The position numbers were made by a program, and so were the translations under genes. Positions 7,583 through 15,926 of a DNA stretch of 25,337 bases are shown piece after piece. Numbering within the stretch: the stretch's first letter is position 1; every line of letters begins with the position of its first letter. This stretch comes from a virus: positions 1 to 25,337 of the IMG/VR virus record IMGVR_UViG_3300004448_000038, one strand, 5' to 3'. The notes below the pieces were generated by a model that had not been told where the DNA came from, made no database searches, and was given only the letters and a program-made list of their open reading frames with translations.

Positions 7583-8341
7583 ATGATGTCCACACAACGA
7601 TTGTATAGTCCTAGAATACGTATCCATGAGGTCCTTGAGAGGTCTCGTGGGTGTACTGTTGACCTCCCAATATATCGGGATGGTGCTTTGGTATCGCCAA
7701 CAAGTGCATATTTTAGACTAGAAAATCCAAACGGTGTGGATGTCATATCTCGAACAGCGGTGTCCATTGTGGCCAATGTGGCCACCTATACAATCGCACC
7801 TAGTGAACTACCCACCACAACCCTTTTGGGTGATGGATATGTCCAATGGTGGGAGTTGACGATTGATGGTGTGGTCCACACATTCAAAAAACCAACCGCC
7901 ATCGCGTTGAGTGCTTTGTATCCTGTCATCAGTGATTTGGATTTGGAGGCGGAGTATTCTGATCTCGCTTCCATCCGTCCATCATCATTGGGATCATCAT
8001 ATCAAACGTATATTGATGAGGCATGGGTCCAACTCATCCAACGTGTGAGAGATCAGGGTAACATTGAGTATTTGATCATGAGTCCTCAATCATTGAGATC
8101 ATGTCATAAAAATCTCACCTTTTATCTCATATTCAAGGATATGGACTCCAGTGGATTGGGTGAGGGTCGTTATCTTGATTTGGCCAAAACCCATCGAAAG
8201 GAGATGGAGTTTGACTTCAAGCGGTTGAAGTTTACTTATGATCTCAATCAAGATGGACGAGCTGATAACAAGAACAAAAGACGAGCCAATTTGAGTGTGA
8301 TATACACCAGCGCTCCTCCTATTTGGACTTGGAGACGATAG
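7583..8341 (+). CDS. Putative head-tail connector protein
   Basis: A 252-aa protein; two adjacent ATGs (7583, 7586) are possible and the upstream site (TTGAG) is weak, so it may depend on coupling to the gene before. Residues about 1-110 look like a beta domain (YSPRIRIHEVLERSRGCTV, GDGYVQWWELTIDGVVHTF). Residues about 125-230 are helical, with YIDEAWVQLIQRVRDQGN, and resemble head-tail adaptor helices. The C-terminus carries DLNQDGRADNKNKRRA, a calcium-loop-like DxNxDGxxD segment that may bind a metal ion. Place, between capsid genes and the tail terminator, is what suggests a connector. The family is not recognised with certainty. Confidence 0.65.
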   Translation: MMSTQRLYSPRIRIHEVLERSRGCTVDLPIYRDGALVSPTSAYFRLENPNGVDVISRTAVSIVANVATYTIAPSELPTTTLLGDGYVQWWELTIDGVVHTFKKPTAIALSALYPVISDLDLEAEYSDLASIRPSSLGSSYQTYIDEAWVQLIQRVRDQGNIEYLIMSPQSLRSCHKNLTFYLIFKDMDSSGLGEGRYLDLAKTHRKEMEFDFKRLKFTYDLNQDGRADNKNKRRANLSVIYTSAPPIWTWRR

Positions 8342-8782
8342 ATGTTGGTATCACTTGCCACAATTCGTCAACGATTTGCCACCCAAATCTCCACATTGAG
8401 TGGATTTGATGAGAGTCGTAATCCATATGATGGATATGGCCGGTCACCCAATACGGTGGCTCATCAGAGATTTATGGTTGGGATCCAATCGGTCACGAGT
8501 CGTGACGATGATCGTCAACGTCGTGGAGTGGGTGTCATGTCCTCAACGATTGTGGGTGTAAAATATGCCTATCGAATACGACCAAAAGACCAGCTTATCT
8601 CATTTGACGATGGTTTGGACAGTGCTCAAACCGTTATCAATGCCATCACTGACAGATCACTCCCACTCCATGACAATCTCCAAATCCGTTTTGGTGGAAT
8701 GGACAACGAGTTGAGTGATTCTGGAGAGTGGATGTCAATCACACTCACTTTTGAAGTGTTACACTATTTATATTTAACCTAA
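8342..8782 (+). CDS. Putative tail terminator or completion protein
   Basis: A 146-aa protein whose ATG follows the previous stop directly, with GGAG 7 bases upstream, so it is coupled. The N-terminal helix (LATIRQRFATQIS) starts the chain, followed by a loop rich in Arg and Asp, then strands (STIVGVKYAYRIRP), a helix (AQTVINAITD) and final strands ending in TLTFEVLHYLYLT. This helix-loop-beta layout with a hydrophobic last strand, size and place just before the tail tube gene match lambda gpU-like tail terminators, which cap the tube and join it to the head. The match is by layout, not by motif. Confidence 0.65.
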   Translation: MLVSLATIRQRFATQISTLSGFDESRNPYDGYGRSPNTVAHQRFMVGIQSVTSRDDDRQRRGVGVMSSTIVGVKYAYRIRPKDQLISFDDGLDSAQTVINAITDRSLPLHDNLQIRFGGMDNELSDSGEWMSITLTFEVLHYLYLT

Positions 8783-8808
8783 CCTAACCAAAAATAAAGG
8801 AGGCTATC

Positions 8809-9306
8809 ATGGCCGATTCTGTAGTTGTAGGAACCAGACGAGATGGAAAAATCACCATCACTGATGGAGCCGCCTCAAGTTATGAGGTATCATTCGAAGT
8901 GGGAGACTTCGCGAGTGCCGAGGCTGGAGCCGATCGCGTGGTTATTCGAGATCGTGGCGCCATTGTGGGACTGAGAGAGGGTGATGATCCTGTTTTGGGC
9001 CTATCATTTTCAGTCCACATGAGATCATTGACCGATACAACAGCGGACAATCTTTTGGACCGTTTGTACAATCGAGGATTTCACAGTGGAGCGCCATTGG
9101 CCTCAACTGGTGGAGATGGTTTTGAACAATTCCTCCAGACTGTTGTTTTTGAAGTTGACACCAGCACTATTGGAAGTGGAAAAACCTACACCGCCACATA
9201 CTCCAAGGTATATTTGGAAGTATCCAACCTATCTGAGAGCGCTGATGGTAACACCATCGAAGTGACTGGAGAGGTATATGGTGGCGTTGTTTACGCTCAA
9301 ACCTAA
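8809..9306 (+). CDS. Major tail tube protein
   Basis: A 165-aa protein with a strong AAAGGAGG site. It is strand-rich with a central helix (TADNLLDRLYNRGF near residue 80-95). It begins DGKITITDGAASSYEVSFEVGDF and ends in a strand with DGNTIEVTGEVYGGVVYAQT, as in tail tube subunits, which polymerise into hexameric rings around the tape measure. The place between the tail terminator and the chaperone-tape measure pair is the standard one. Only one tube gene and no sheath gene are visible, which supports a non-contractile tail. Confidence 0.82.
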   Translation: MADSVVVGTRRDGKITITDGAASSYEVSFEVGDFASAEAGADRVVIRDRGAIVGLREGDDPVLGLSFSVHMRSLTDTTADNLLDRLYNRGFHSGAPLASTGGDGFEQFLQTVVFEVDTSTIGSGKTYTATYSKVYLEVSNLSESADGNTIEVTGEVYGGVVYAQT

Positions 9307-9330
9307 TCCATAAGATAAAAGGGGATCAAA

Positions 9331-9693
9331 ATGGAAAAAGTTAAAGTGACAACATTTGGAGAGCTGGAGTTTGTACAACCACCGCTCTCCACATGTTTTG
9401 ATATTGTGTCCATGTGGAGTGATGATCAATCAAGATCGTCAATGGGTCGTTTGTGTTCGATGGCGTTATGTATATCGTTCAATGACTATCGACTCCCAAA
9501 GGTGAGACACCTCACAGACGTCCACAAATATGGCTCAACGTGTTTGGACACTTTGTTGGGTGCTGGAGTCCCAGTCAACGAGATTTTGGAGATTGGGATG
9601 ATGTGTGTTGGTGAGATGGCCAAGGCTCTCCCATCCATGGACGAGGTCAAGGAGACCGAAAATTTTACCGAACCTCCAAAAGTGGAGCCATAG
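9331..9693 (+). CDS. Tail assembly chaperone, zero-frame product (gpG-like)
   Basis: A 120-aa mostly helical protein with an AAGGGGAT site. It lies between the tube and tape measure genes, where siphoviruses encode the chaperone that keeps the tape measure soluble during tail assembly (lambda G and GT). It holds an N-terminal strand region (VTTFGELEFVQPPLS) and then helices to a Glu/Pro-rich end. The zero frame stops at 9693. A slippery heptamer at 9660-9666 lets a share of ribosomes move back one base and make a longer product (see the frameshift entry). Confidence 0.8.
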   Translation: MEKVKVTTFGELEFVQPPLSTCFDIVSMWSDDQSRSSMGRLCSMALCISFNDYRLPKVRHLTDVHKYGSTCLDTLLGAGVPVNEILEIGMMCVGEMAKALPSMDEVKETENFTEPPKVEP

Positions 9694-9881
9694 AGCGTCA
9701 AGGTTTCGCCATCTCCAGATTTTGGAATAAAGAGCCAACGTGGTTCCAATCATTGGACAGTGATCTCCAGACCAGACTTTTTGTGGATTGGATGATGTCT
9801 TTGGAGTCACCAAAGGACTCCAAGAAGAAAAAACAAGCGGCTCAACGGGCCAAAATCAATGAGTGGAGACAAAATGGCTAA
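9331..9881 (+). CDS. Tail assembly chaperone, -1 frameshift product (gpGT-like, join 9331..9666, 9666..9881)
   Basis: After the slip the reading frame is open from 9666 to the TAA at 9879-9881, adding 71 residues to the first 112 for a total of about 183. The new part reads FAISRFWNKEPTWFQSLDSD, then a helix, then a Lys-rich stretch (KDSKKKKQAAQRAK) and ends INEWRQNG. An aromatic, Trp-rich start and a basic helical end suit a T-domain that contacts the tape measure and tube subunits. No start codon with a ribosome site precedes this frame, so the frameshift is the best explanation for 166 otherwise unused bases. Known in this position from lambda and many siphoviruses; the ratio of the two products cannot be read from sequence. 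Confidence 0.8.
9660..9687 (+). promoter_or_regulatory. Programmed -1 frameshift site: slippery heptamer plus hairpin
   Basis: The heptamer A AAT TTT at 9660-9666 has the X XXY YYZ form in the zero frame (codons gaa aat ttt), so both tRNAs can re-pair after a one-base backward slip (AAT to AAA, TTT to TTT). Seven bases later a short hairpin follows: CTCCA (9674-9678), loop AAAG, TGGAG (9683-9687). Spacing of 5-9 bases between slip site and structure is usual for stimulated frameshifting. The zero-frame stop TAG is at 9691-9693. Confidence 0.82.
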
Positions 9882-10308
9882 GGTGTTGAGATATGGTAAG
9901 GGGAGAGGATCCATTGAGATTGGTGGTGGTCAACGTGATCTCATATTGGGCACAATCCGAGCCGCGGATCCATCTATCATCAAGGTTTTGGAGAAACAAA
10001 CCGAGGAACTGGCCAAAAAATCTCGTGATGGTTGGTTGGTACGTCAAAAGAAGTATGGACAATCAAAGGACTCCAAAGACAAACACATCACCGGATTGAG
10101 AATAGTCCCACCATACACCGTTGAGGCTTTTGTTGAGAATACCGCACCTTACGCGTGGGCGATCAAAGTTGGTCCCACCAGCACAACCAATTTGAGAGCT
10201 GGAAAACGTTTGGCCGATGTTGTTTTATGGCAACCAGCCAAAAAGAGCGCTCAAAAGGTAGTTGAGGCCATCGCCAAAGAGACTGTCAAAAGGTTGAGGA
10301 AGTTATGA
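9874..10308 (+). CDS. Tail or connector protein, weakly HK97 gp10-like
   Basis: The start at 9874 is chosen over 9859 because TGGAG lies five bases before it; it gives 144 residues and overlaps the stop of the frameshifted chaperone by a few bases. The chain has an N-terminal region with a Gly-rich turn, a charged helix (IIKVLEKQTEELAKKSRDG), a beta region with AFVENTAPYAWAIKVG, and a basic C-terminal helix. The NTAPYAWAIKVG segment resembles the conserved strand-loop of HK97 gp10-type proteins, which join head and tail or complete the tail. Those genes usually precede the tube gene, so the position here is unusual and the name is uncertain. Confidence 0.6.
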   Translation: MAKVLRYGKGRGSIEIGGGQRDLILGTIRAADPSIIKVLEKQTEELAKKSRDGWLVRQKKYGQSKDSKDKHITGLRIVPPYTVEAFVENTAPYAWAIKVGPTSTTNLRAGKRLADVVLWQPAKKSAQKVVEAIAKETVKRLRKL

Positions 10309-10409
10309 GAGATATGATGGCACGAGTCAAATGTTTTGTGTATGGTGTATTGATCATCATGGCGTTTTTGATTGTATTGATTGGAGAGAGATATGGCCGA
10401 TGTAAATAA
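10305..10409 (+). CDS. Small membrane peptide before the tape measure gene
   Basis: A 34-aa peptide. Its ATG overlaps the preceding stop (ATGA) and has GAGGA four bases upstream. Residues about 10-26 (CFVYGVLIIMAFLIVLI) form one membrane helix, with positive residues on both sides (MARVK before, ERYGRCK after). Its end runs 17 bases into the tape measure gene, so ribosomes leaving it could start there. A structural role in the tail is unlikely for so hydrophobic a peptide; a small holin-like or exclusion-type membrane peptide is possible. It may also serve mainly to couple translation. The coding potential is inferred from frame, start site and clear hydrophobic pattern. Confidence 0.55.
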   Translation: MRDMMARVKCFVYGVLIIMAFLIVLIGERYGRCK

Positions 10410-12636
10410 AAGTGTAGCGATTAACTACAGCGCCTCCACAGAGCAATTGGAAAGAGCACTCAAGAAGATCCCAAAGATCACAGACAAAGAGGCCACCAAA
10501 GCCGCCGGAGAGTTGGACAAAAATTTCAAGAAAATGGAGTCCAGCGCGGACAAGACCTCAAAATCAGTCTCTCAAAAGATGAAGAAAGTTGGAAAGTCCA
10601 TGGCGGCTGTGGGTGCGGCGGCGGCTGTTGCTGTCACTGGTGTTGTGATGTTGTCTCAAAAGTTTGCAGACCTCACCAATGAACTGGTGGACGCCTCCAC
10701 CAAAACTGGGATCGCTGTTGAGACATTGGCCGGATTGAGATTGGCCGCCGAGGGATCCGGTTTGGGTTTTGCCAATCTTGAGGGTGGTTTGATCAAGTTT
10801 CAAGGGTCGATACTTGAGGCGTCCAGAGGTTCCAAAAATCTTGTGGATACGTTTGATAGGTTGGGTGTCAGTGTCAAGGACTCCAATGGAGAGTTGAGAG
10901 ACGCGGATGGTGTATTCAATGAGACTGTCAAATCATTGGGATCCATGGAAAACATGACCGAGCGGAACGCGTTGGCTATGCAAATATTCGGACGTCAAGC
11001 TGGACCGGCTCTCATCCAATCTGGAGCGTTGGAGAATCTCGAATCCATGACCGATTTGGCCACAGAGTTTGGGATCGCTATTGATGAAAATGGTATTCAA
11101 TCTATGGCCCAATTTCAGAGAAGTATGGCCGAGTTTGAGACCGTTGGGATGGGTACACTCCAAAACGTCATTGGAGCCATAGCCGGTCCAAACTCAATCA
11201 ACATGGCTCTCCAAGGAGCCTCCAAAGGTGTTGTGTTTATGGGGTCCATATTTGGGACCGTTTTGGGTGCGATCTCTCAAGGTTTTGAGAATGTTATTGG
11301 ATTGATCAGTGTGGCCACCATGGCGATGGAGGGAGATGTTGATGGCGCTCGAGCTGTCATGGGTGATCTCCAACGTGAAACGGACAGCGCTGTTGGCAAT
11401 TTGGCCAATGTATTTGAGATCGCTGGGAATGAGTTGGACAGGTTCAATGAGTTGTCAAGCGCCTCAACAGGTCCTCAAACAATGACCAACACCGCTCAAG
11501 GTGCTCAAAGTGCTACAAACAACATCACCAAAATGGGAGAGGCTACCAAGGCCCTAATCGAGTACAACAAAGAACTCAACGACCTCAATGATGAGATGAT
11601 GGACACCACAACGGATTTGGCCAATCAAGTGGATGATCGTCTAACCAGTGGATACAAAAAACAATTGGACAGTGTTTTCAAGTTGGGTAACGAGATTCAA
11701 AACCAAATTGCGAATCTTGATTATGAGATGGGAGTCCTATTGGACCAAGCCGGCGCGCGCGCTCTCAGTGTTGAAGAACAAGAGAGACTCAATCTTTTGG
11801 TGGATGAGATCAACACATTGGAAGAACTACACGCGGACAATAGGATTGGAGAGATCATTGAGTTGAGCGCGATGAGACGTGAGGCCAATGAAGAACACAA
11901 AAAAGAGATCCAAGAAAGAAAAGACAAAGAACTTCAAGCGATTGAGGAAACAAAACAAGCATATTTAGACAAAGTGGACTCCATATCTGAGATGGGATCA
12001 ATGGTGTTGGATACTTTTGGATCCATAACGGATACCATTCTCAACATCAATCAATCCAAAATGGATACAATGACATCCAATGTGGAGAAAGAAAGCGCCG
12101 CCATTGATCAAATGGTCAAGGATGGTGTGTTGAGTGCGGAGTTGGGAGCACAACGAAAAAAACAAATCGAACACAATCTCTCTTTGGAACTTCAAGACAT
12201 GAAAATGAGAGAATATCGAATGAATAAGGCCAGCGCGTTGGCTGATATTGCTTTTGGACTCTCTAAAGCCATCGCTCAATCATTGGTCCTCCCACCAGTA
12301 GCCAGAGGGGCCAACATTGCGTTGGTTTCAGCATTGGCCGCCGCTCAAGGAGCCGCGGTCATATCTCAACCGGCTCCCAAGTTTGATGTGGGTGGTATGG
12401 TTGGACAATCGGATGGAGGTCCGGATGTTGTCAACGCCAATCTCCTACGAGGTGAGGCGGTGTTGGATCGTGCCACCGTTGATCGTTTGGGTGGTGAGAG
12501 TGGTGTCCAACAGTTACAAAATGGTGGTGGTGTTGGATCACAAGTCGTGATAATTCAACCATTCAAACACATTGACCGATACAACCGAGCGCGCTCCAAA
12601 AGGATGGCCACTCGTGTTGGGTCTGGAGGATATTAA
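10393..12636 (+). CDS. Tail tape measure protein
   Basis: A 747-aa protein; the ATG at 10393 has GGAGAGAG just upstream, while a TTG at 10381 does not need to be invoked. Tape measure proteins set tail length and are injected first. The N-terminal ~65 residues are basic and helical (LERALKKIPKITDKEATKAAG). An Ala/Val hydrophobic stretch near residues 70-90 could be a membrane segment. The centre carries coiled coils (about 395-530), a long Glu/Lys-rich region (EEHKKEIQERKDKELQAIEE) and a second hydrophobic, Ala-rich segment near residue 620-660. The C-terminus has PAPKFDVGGMVGQSDGGPDVV and LLRGEAVLDRATVDRLGG, a hallmark of many phage tape measures. Length suggests a medium-length tail. Confidence 0.92.
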   Translation: MADVNKSVAINYSASTEQLERALKKIPKITDKEATKAAGELDKNFKKMESSADKTSKSVSQKMKKVGKSMAAVGAAAAVAVTGVVMLSQKFADLTNELVDASTKTGIAVETLAGLRLAAEGSGLGFANLEGGLIKFQGSILEASRGSKNLVDTFDRLGVSVKDSNGELRDADGVFNETVKSLGSMENMTERNALAMQIFGRQAGPALIQSGALENLESMTDLATEFGIAIDENGIQSMAQFQRSMAEFETVGMGTLQNVIGAIAGPNSINMALQGASKGVVFMGSIFGTVLGAISQGFENVIGLISVATMAMEGDVDGARAVMGDLQRETDSAVGNLANVFEIAGNELDRFNELSSASTGPQTMTNTAQGAQSATNNITKMGEATKALIEYNKELNDLNDEMMDTTTDLANQVDDRLTSGYKKQLDSVFKLGNEIQNQIANLDYEMGVLLDQAGARALSVEEQERLNLLVDEINTLEELHADNRIGEIIELSAMRREANEEHKKEIQERKDKELQAIEETKQAYLDKVDSISEMGSMVLDTFGSITDTILNINQSKMDTMTSNVEKESAAIDQMVKDGVLSAELGAQRKKQIEHNLSLELQDMKMREYRMNKASALADIAFGLSKAIAQSLVLPPVARGANIALVSALAAAQGAAVISQPAPKFDVGGMVGQSDGGPDVVNANLLRGEAVLDRATVDRLGGESGVQQLQNGGGVGSQVVIIQPFKHIDRYNRARSKRMATRVGSGGY

Positions 12637-15600
12637 TGGCCAATATAACACCAAACCACATCCGAGGATTTTTGGTTCCATTCAAACTCACAGCCGATCA
12701 TTTTTGGGCTAGTGAGTCCACATTGACTCAAAATGGGTCATTGGCTGGGATCCCAGTCTCCCAAAATGACTCACCATTGGTGGTGACTTCCAAGGGTGTC
12801 CAAACTCAAGACATCGAGATCAAAACCAATCGAGCCGGCCACATTCAAGATGGCGCCGGTTTTGTGTGGAGATATGATGGAGATACCAATTTTTATGGCC
12901 ATGAGACTCCAGCTAAGCTGATGGATGTGAGATCCATCCAAGGTGGATCGGTGTCCACAACATATACACCAAGACACTCAATGAGATTGGAGAGTGGAGT
13001 TGTGTTGGTCACAGTTGAACAGGTGATCACCGGAATCTCAAATCAAATAAGGATATACAAAATTGGATTGGATGGTGTGGTCTCCAATGTGGTTGTCAAT
13101 GTTGTCTCAACCACATCACTCGTGGGTAACAATCGTTATCCAACATTGGTCCAACTTCCAAATGGATTGATCAATTTGGCGATGTGGGAAGTGGATCCAG
13201 TCAAAAAATTGGCCAATATACACATCTATCAATCCAATGATGATGGGTCCACATGGACATTGGTATCATCCAAGGCGCTCCCAAGTGATTTGGATGTGAG
13301 TGGGACTTTTGGAAGTGGATTGGCCGGTGTGGAACTTCAAAACATTGTAATGGCCACCAGTGCTCATCAAGTCCTTTTGTTGGCTGGTTACAATCTCCAT
13401 GATACTGATCCAGCGTTGGGATCCGTTATGAATCAGTACGGAAGTAGCAACAACGGTTTGACTTTTCGATTTGTAGACAAAACGGAGGAGGCTGATAACT
13501 CACAGTTTTATCTTCCAAAGGTGGTGGAGTTTAATGGTGTTTTCATCATTGGGTATATTGCCAGAGTTGATGAAATTCGATTCACAAGAGTCTCAAATGT
13601 ATTCGATTCCATTTTTGACACAATTGATTTGATACCGGCTGATATATTGGCTGGTAATGTGTCCACAGCTCTCAACAATCGTTTAGTGGATGGTGATTGG
13701 ACATTGACATTGGATACCGATGGCCGGATGTATGTCTATGCTGTCAAAACAGACAAAACCATAATCCATGGGGCTTTTAGTGATTTGGCCGGTGTGAGTG
13801 TTGAGGACTATGGAGAAAAGTGGTCATTGTATGGAAATGAGACCAATTTTGACAATACAAAAGTGTTGGATTGTCAATCACCAATCATCTCCGGAAGTGG
13901 TGGCTATAAAAACATCATGGCCGTTTGTGGACAGGGTGAAAATCTTCTTTTTGGTAATTGGGAGAATAATGGAACCAATTTGGACGCCGATGGTGTTCAC
14001 ATCATCACATTGGGTGGATGGTCCTCTCAACAGTATGGAAAACTCCAACCGTTCCCAAATGATAATCAATGGGGAATGGATACTCACTCATGGTGTCCGT
14101 TTGATCTCCCAAATCAAGGATCCATTTGGTCCAAAGTTGGAACCGGATCAGAGACGTTAGGTGGAGATCATATCACACTCAACGCGACTGGGAGTAACGT
14201 CATATATTATCTCCAAGGGATATACGACAAAACAAATGGGGTGACACTTCACACCAGAGTATCAGAGGTAACAGGTGGAACGGTGACACGAGGGACAACC
14301 ATTGGAGTCCAAATCCAAACTCAATCCACAACGGACACATATTATTTGGAGATTGTGATTGGTTCCAATCGTATCCACGTTTATGATGCTCACACATCCA
14401 CTTTGGTTGGAAGTGCCACCGGTTTGACGTTGACCGATGGGATCCAAATCCTTTGTCATTTGGACAACACCAATGGAGATGTGGATGTGTATTTTGGAGA
14501 CGCTGGAAGTCCTAGACAATACCAAAACATCAATGGAACATTGACCACCGATACAAACACAACTCAACAAATTTTCTGGGGTATTCCCACCGCTGGTGGT
14601 GCTGATCGTTTTGCAGACTTCCACTTTTTCTCATATGGTTTGGGGAGTGATGTTGGAGTGTGGAACAGTAATACAATCAACTCCAAACAATACTCATCCA
14701 GAGGATTTGACACCCAAATCAAGGATGGTTTGACCATCTCCACAATTGATGGACCAGCTCGAGAGGGTGACACATATCTTTTGACTCCACAATTTGGATC
14801 TCCAATCCAACGGACTCTCCACATTGTCTCACCATCTCCACAAGTTGGATGGAGATCGGACAGTGTATCAAATCCAGATACTGAGAGTGTGAATGATCAA
14901 TCAATAGCGTGGATGTTAGACACCAATCACATCACAGAGATCACACACACTGAGAGTGAGGCAATTGGAGTCCATTTGACTGGTGTTAACTTCAAACAAT
15001 TCCAAATCCAATATCACAATGGAATAACGTGGGTTAACTATGCAACGATTCAAAATACTGTTGCTGGAATACGTGGAGAGGGATTGGCCGGATTTGAGTT
15101 TGAAAGAACTGGAGCGGCTATTTTCTCCAATGAGTCAAATGGTCCATATCTCCATCTCAATGAGTGTGATGGATGGTCCATTTTGTTGGTCCCAGAGGAG
15201 GGATCATCCGTTCAACGTCGTATCCAATCCAATGGAGATGGAGTATTTGGACAAACAACCTCCAAACGTGCATATCTCACCATGATTGACTCCAAAACAA
15301 CAGATCCAGCGGATGGGACAGCTTATTTGATTCCATCCAGTGTATCGGTAATTATGAACATCAACTCATTGAGTGGATTTAGGATCATCGCGTTGAGTCA
15401 ACCCACATATGAGGGATACTTCGAGATTGGGACAATGGTGGCCGGTCCTTTGGTCATAGCTGGTCCACAATATGGACGAGGTCGAACCATCCAAATTGAG
15501 TCCAATGTGATTGAGAATGTGGCGGCCAATGGGACGTTGTATTCCACATCTCGTGGAAAGGATGGACGTGTTGTGAGAATAGCGTGGACCGATGGTGTGG

Positions 15601-15926
15601 ACACATCATCTCTCAACGCACCTCAAGCGGCTCCCAATCATTATGATTTGTACACTGGTAATCCAATCGCGGTCAATGGTAGCGCTCCCACAGCCATGAT
15701 GGGACTCATCCAATATGTGAAGTCTAGCCAAAACGCCATTGTTTATCTCCCTATGCTCACCACCAATCCCAGTGGTGAAATTGTGCTCAATCGTTATCAC
15801 AATCAAATACTCACCACCATTGGGACCGAGATCCAAATTGATCATGTGATTGGTGACGAGCTGTTGGAGAATAATTTGGGTGAAGTATTCCGAGTCTCCA
15901 CAGTCCTATTGAGAGAGGTGAGATAA
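12636..15926 (+). CDS. Large tail-tip adhesin with sialidase-type repeats and a lectin-like domain
   Basis: A 1096-aa protein, starting by a TAATG overlap behind GGAGGA. Residues about 75-470 show a beta-propeller pattern with Asp-box motifs: SNDDGSTW near residue 200 is a perfect S-x-D-x-G-x-T-W, and SSNNGLTF near 268 is a variant. Such boxes occur in sialidases and other glycan-binding propellers. Residues about 490-670 (GTGSETLGGDHITL to FADFHFFSYGLG) look like a laminin-G/concanavalin-type jelly roll. Further beta-rich modules follow, and the last residues are GEVFRVSTVLLREVR. In siphoviruses the gene after the tape measure encodes the distal tail protein; here its size and glycan-type modules suggest the adhesin. 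Enzyme activity cannot be judged, as I cannot place a full catalytic set. Confidence 0.75.
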   Translation: MANITPNHIRGFLVPFKLTADHFWASESTLTQNGSLAGIPVSQNDSPLVVTSKGVQTQDIEIKTNRAGHIQDGAGFVWRYDGDTNFYGHETPAKLMDVRSIQGGSVSTTYTPRHSMRLESGVVLVTVEQVITGISNQIRIYKIGLDGVVSNVVVNVVSTTSLVGNNRYPTLVQLPNGLINLAMWEVDPVKKLANIHIYQSNDDGSTWTLVSSKALPSDLDVSGTFGSGLAGVELQNIVMATSAHQVLLLAGYNLHDTDPALGSVMNQYGSSNNGLTFRFVDKTEEADNSQFYLPKVVEFNGVFIIGYIARVDEIRFTRVSNVFDSIFDTIDLIPADILAGNVSTALNNRLVDGDWTLTLDTDGRMYVYAVKTDKTIIHGAFSDLAGVSVEDYGEKWSLYGNETNFDNTKVLDCQSPIISGSGGYKNIMAVCGQGENLLFGNWENNGTNLDADGVHIITLGGWSSQQYGKLQPFPNDNQWGMDTHSWCPFDLPNQGSIWSKVGTGSETLGGDHITLNATGSNVIYYLQGIYDKTNGVTLHTRVSEVTGGTVTRGTTIGVQIQTQSTTDTYYLEIVIGSNRIHVYDAHTSTLVGSATGLTLTDGIQILCHLDNTNGDVDVYFGDAGSPRQYQNINGTLTTDTNTTQQIFWGIPTAGGADRFADFHFFSYGLGSDVGVWNSNTINSKQYSSRGFDTQIKDGLTISTIDGPAREGDTYLLTPQFGSPIQRTLHIVSPSPQVGWRSDSVSNPDTESVNDQSIAWMLDTNHITEITHTESEAIGVHLTGVNFKQFQIQYHNGITWVNYATIQNTVAGIRGEGLAGFEFERTGAAIFSNESNGPYLHLNECDGWSILLVPEEGSSVQRRIQSNGDGVFGQTTSKRAYLTMIDSKTTDPADGTAYLIPSSVSVIMNINSLSGFRIIALSQPTYEGYFEIGTMVAGPLVIAGPQYGRGRTIQIESNVIENVAANGTLYSTSRGKDGRVVRIAWTDGVDTSSLNAPQAAPNHYDLYTGNPIAVNGSAPTAMMGLIQYVKSSQNAIVYLPMLTTNPSGEIVLNRYHNQILTTIGTEIQIDHVIGDELLENNLGEVFRVSTVLLREVR

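Noticed and set aside
8778-8792. AACCTAACCTAACC repeat before the tail tube gene, telomere-like
   Set aside because: Only about three short copies, in a gap beside a normal ribosome site; no sign of a linear end or other structure.
10381-10392. TTG start four codons before the tape measure ATG
   Set aside because: The ATG at 10393 has GGAGAGAG at the correct distance; the TTG would put that site inside the reading frame.
13798-14160. Open frame of 120 codons on the plus strand, out of frame
   Set aside because: It lies inside the 1096-aa adhesin gene and shows no ribosome site or protein features.
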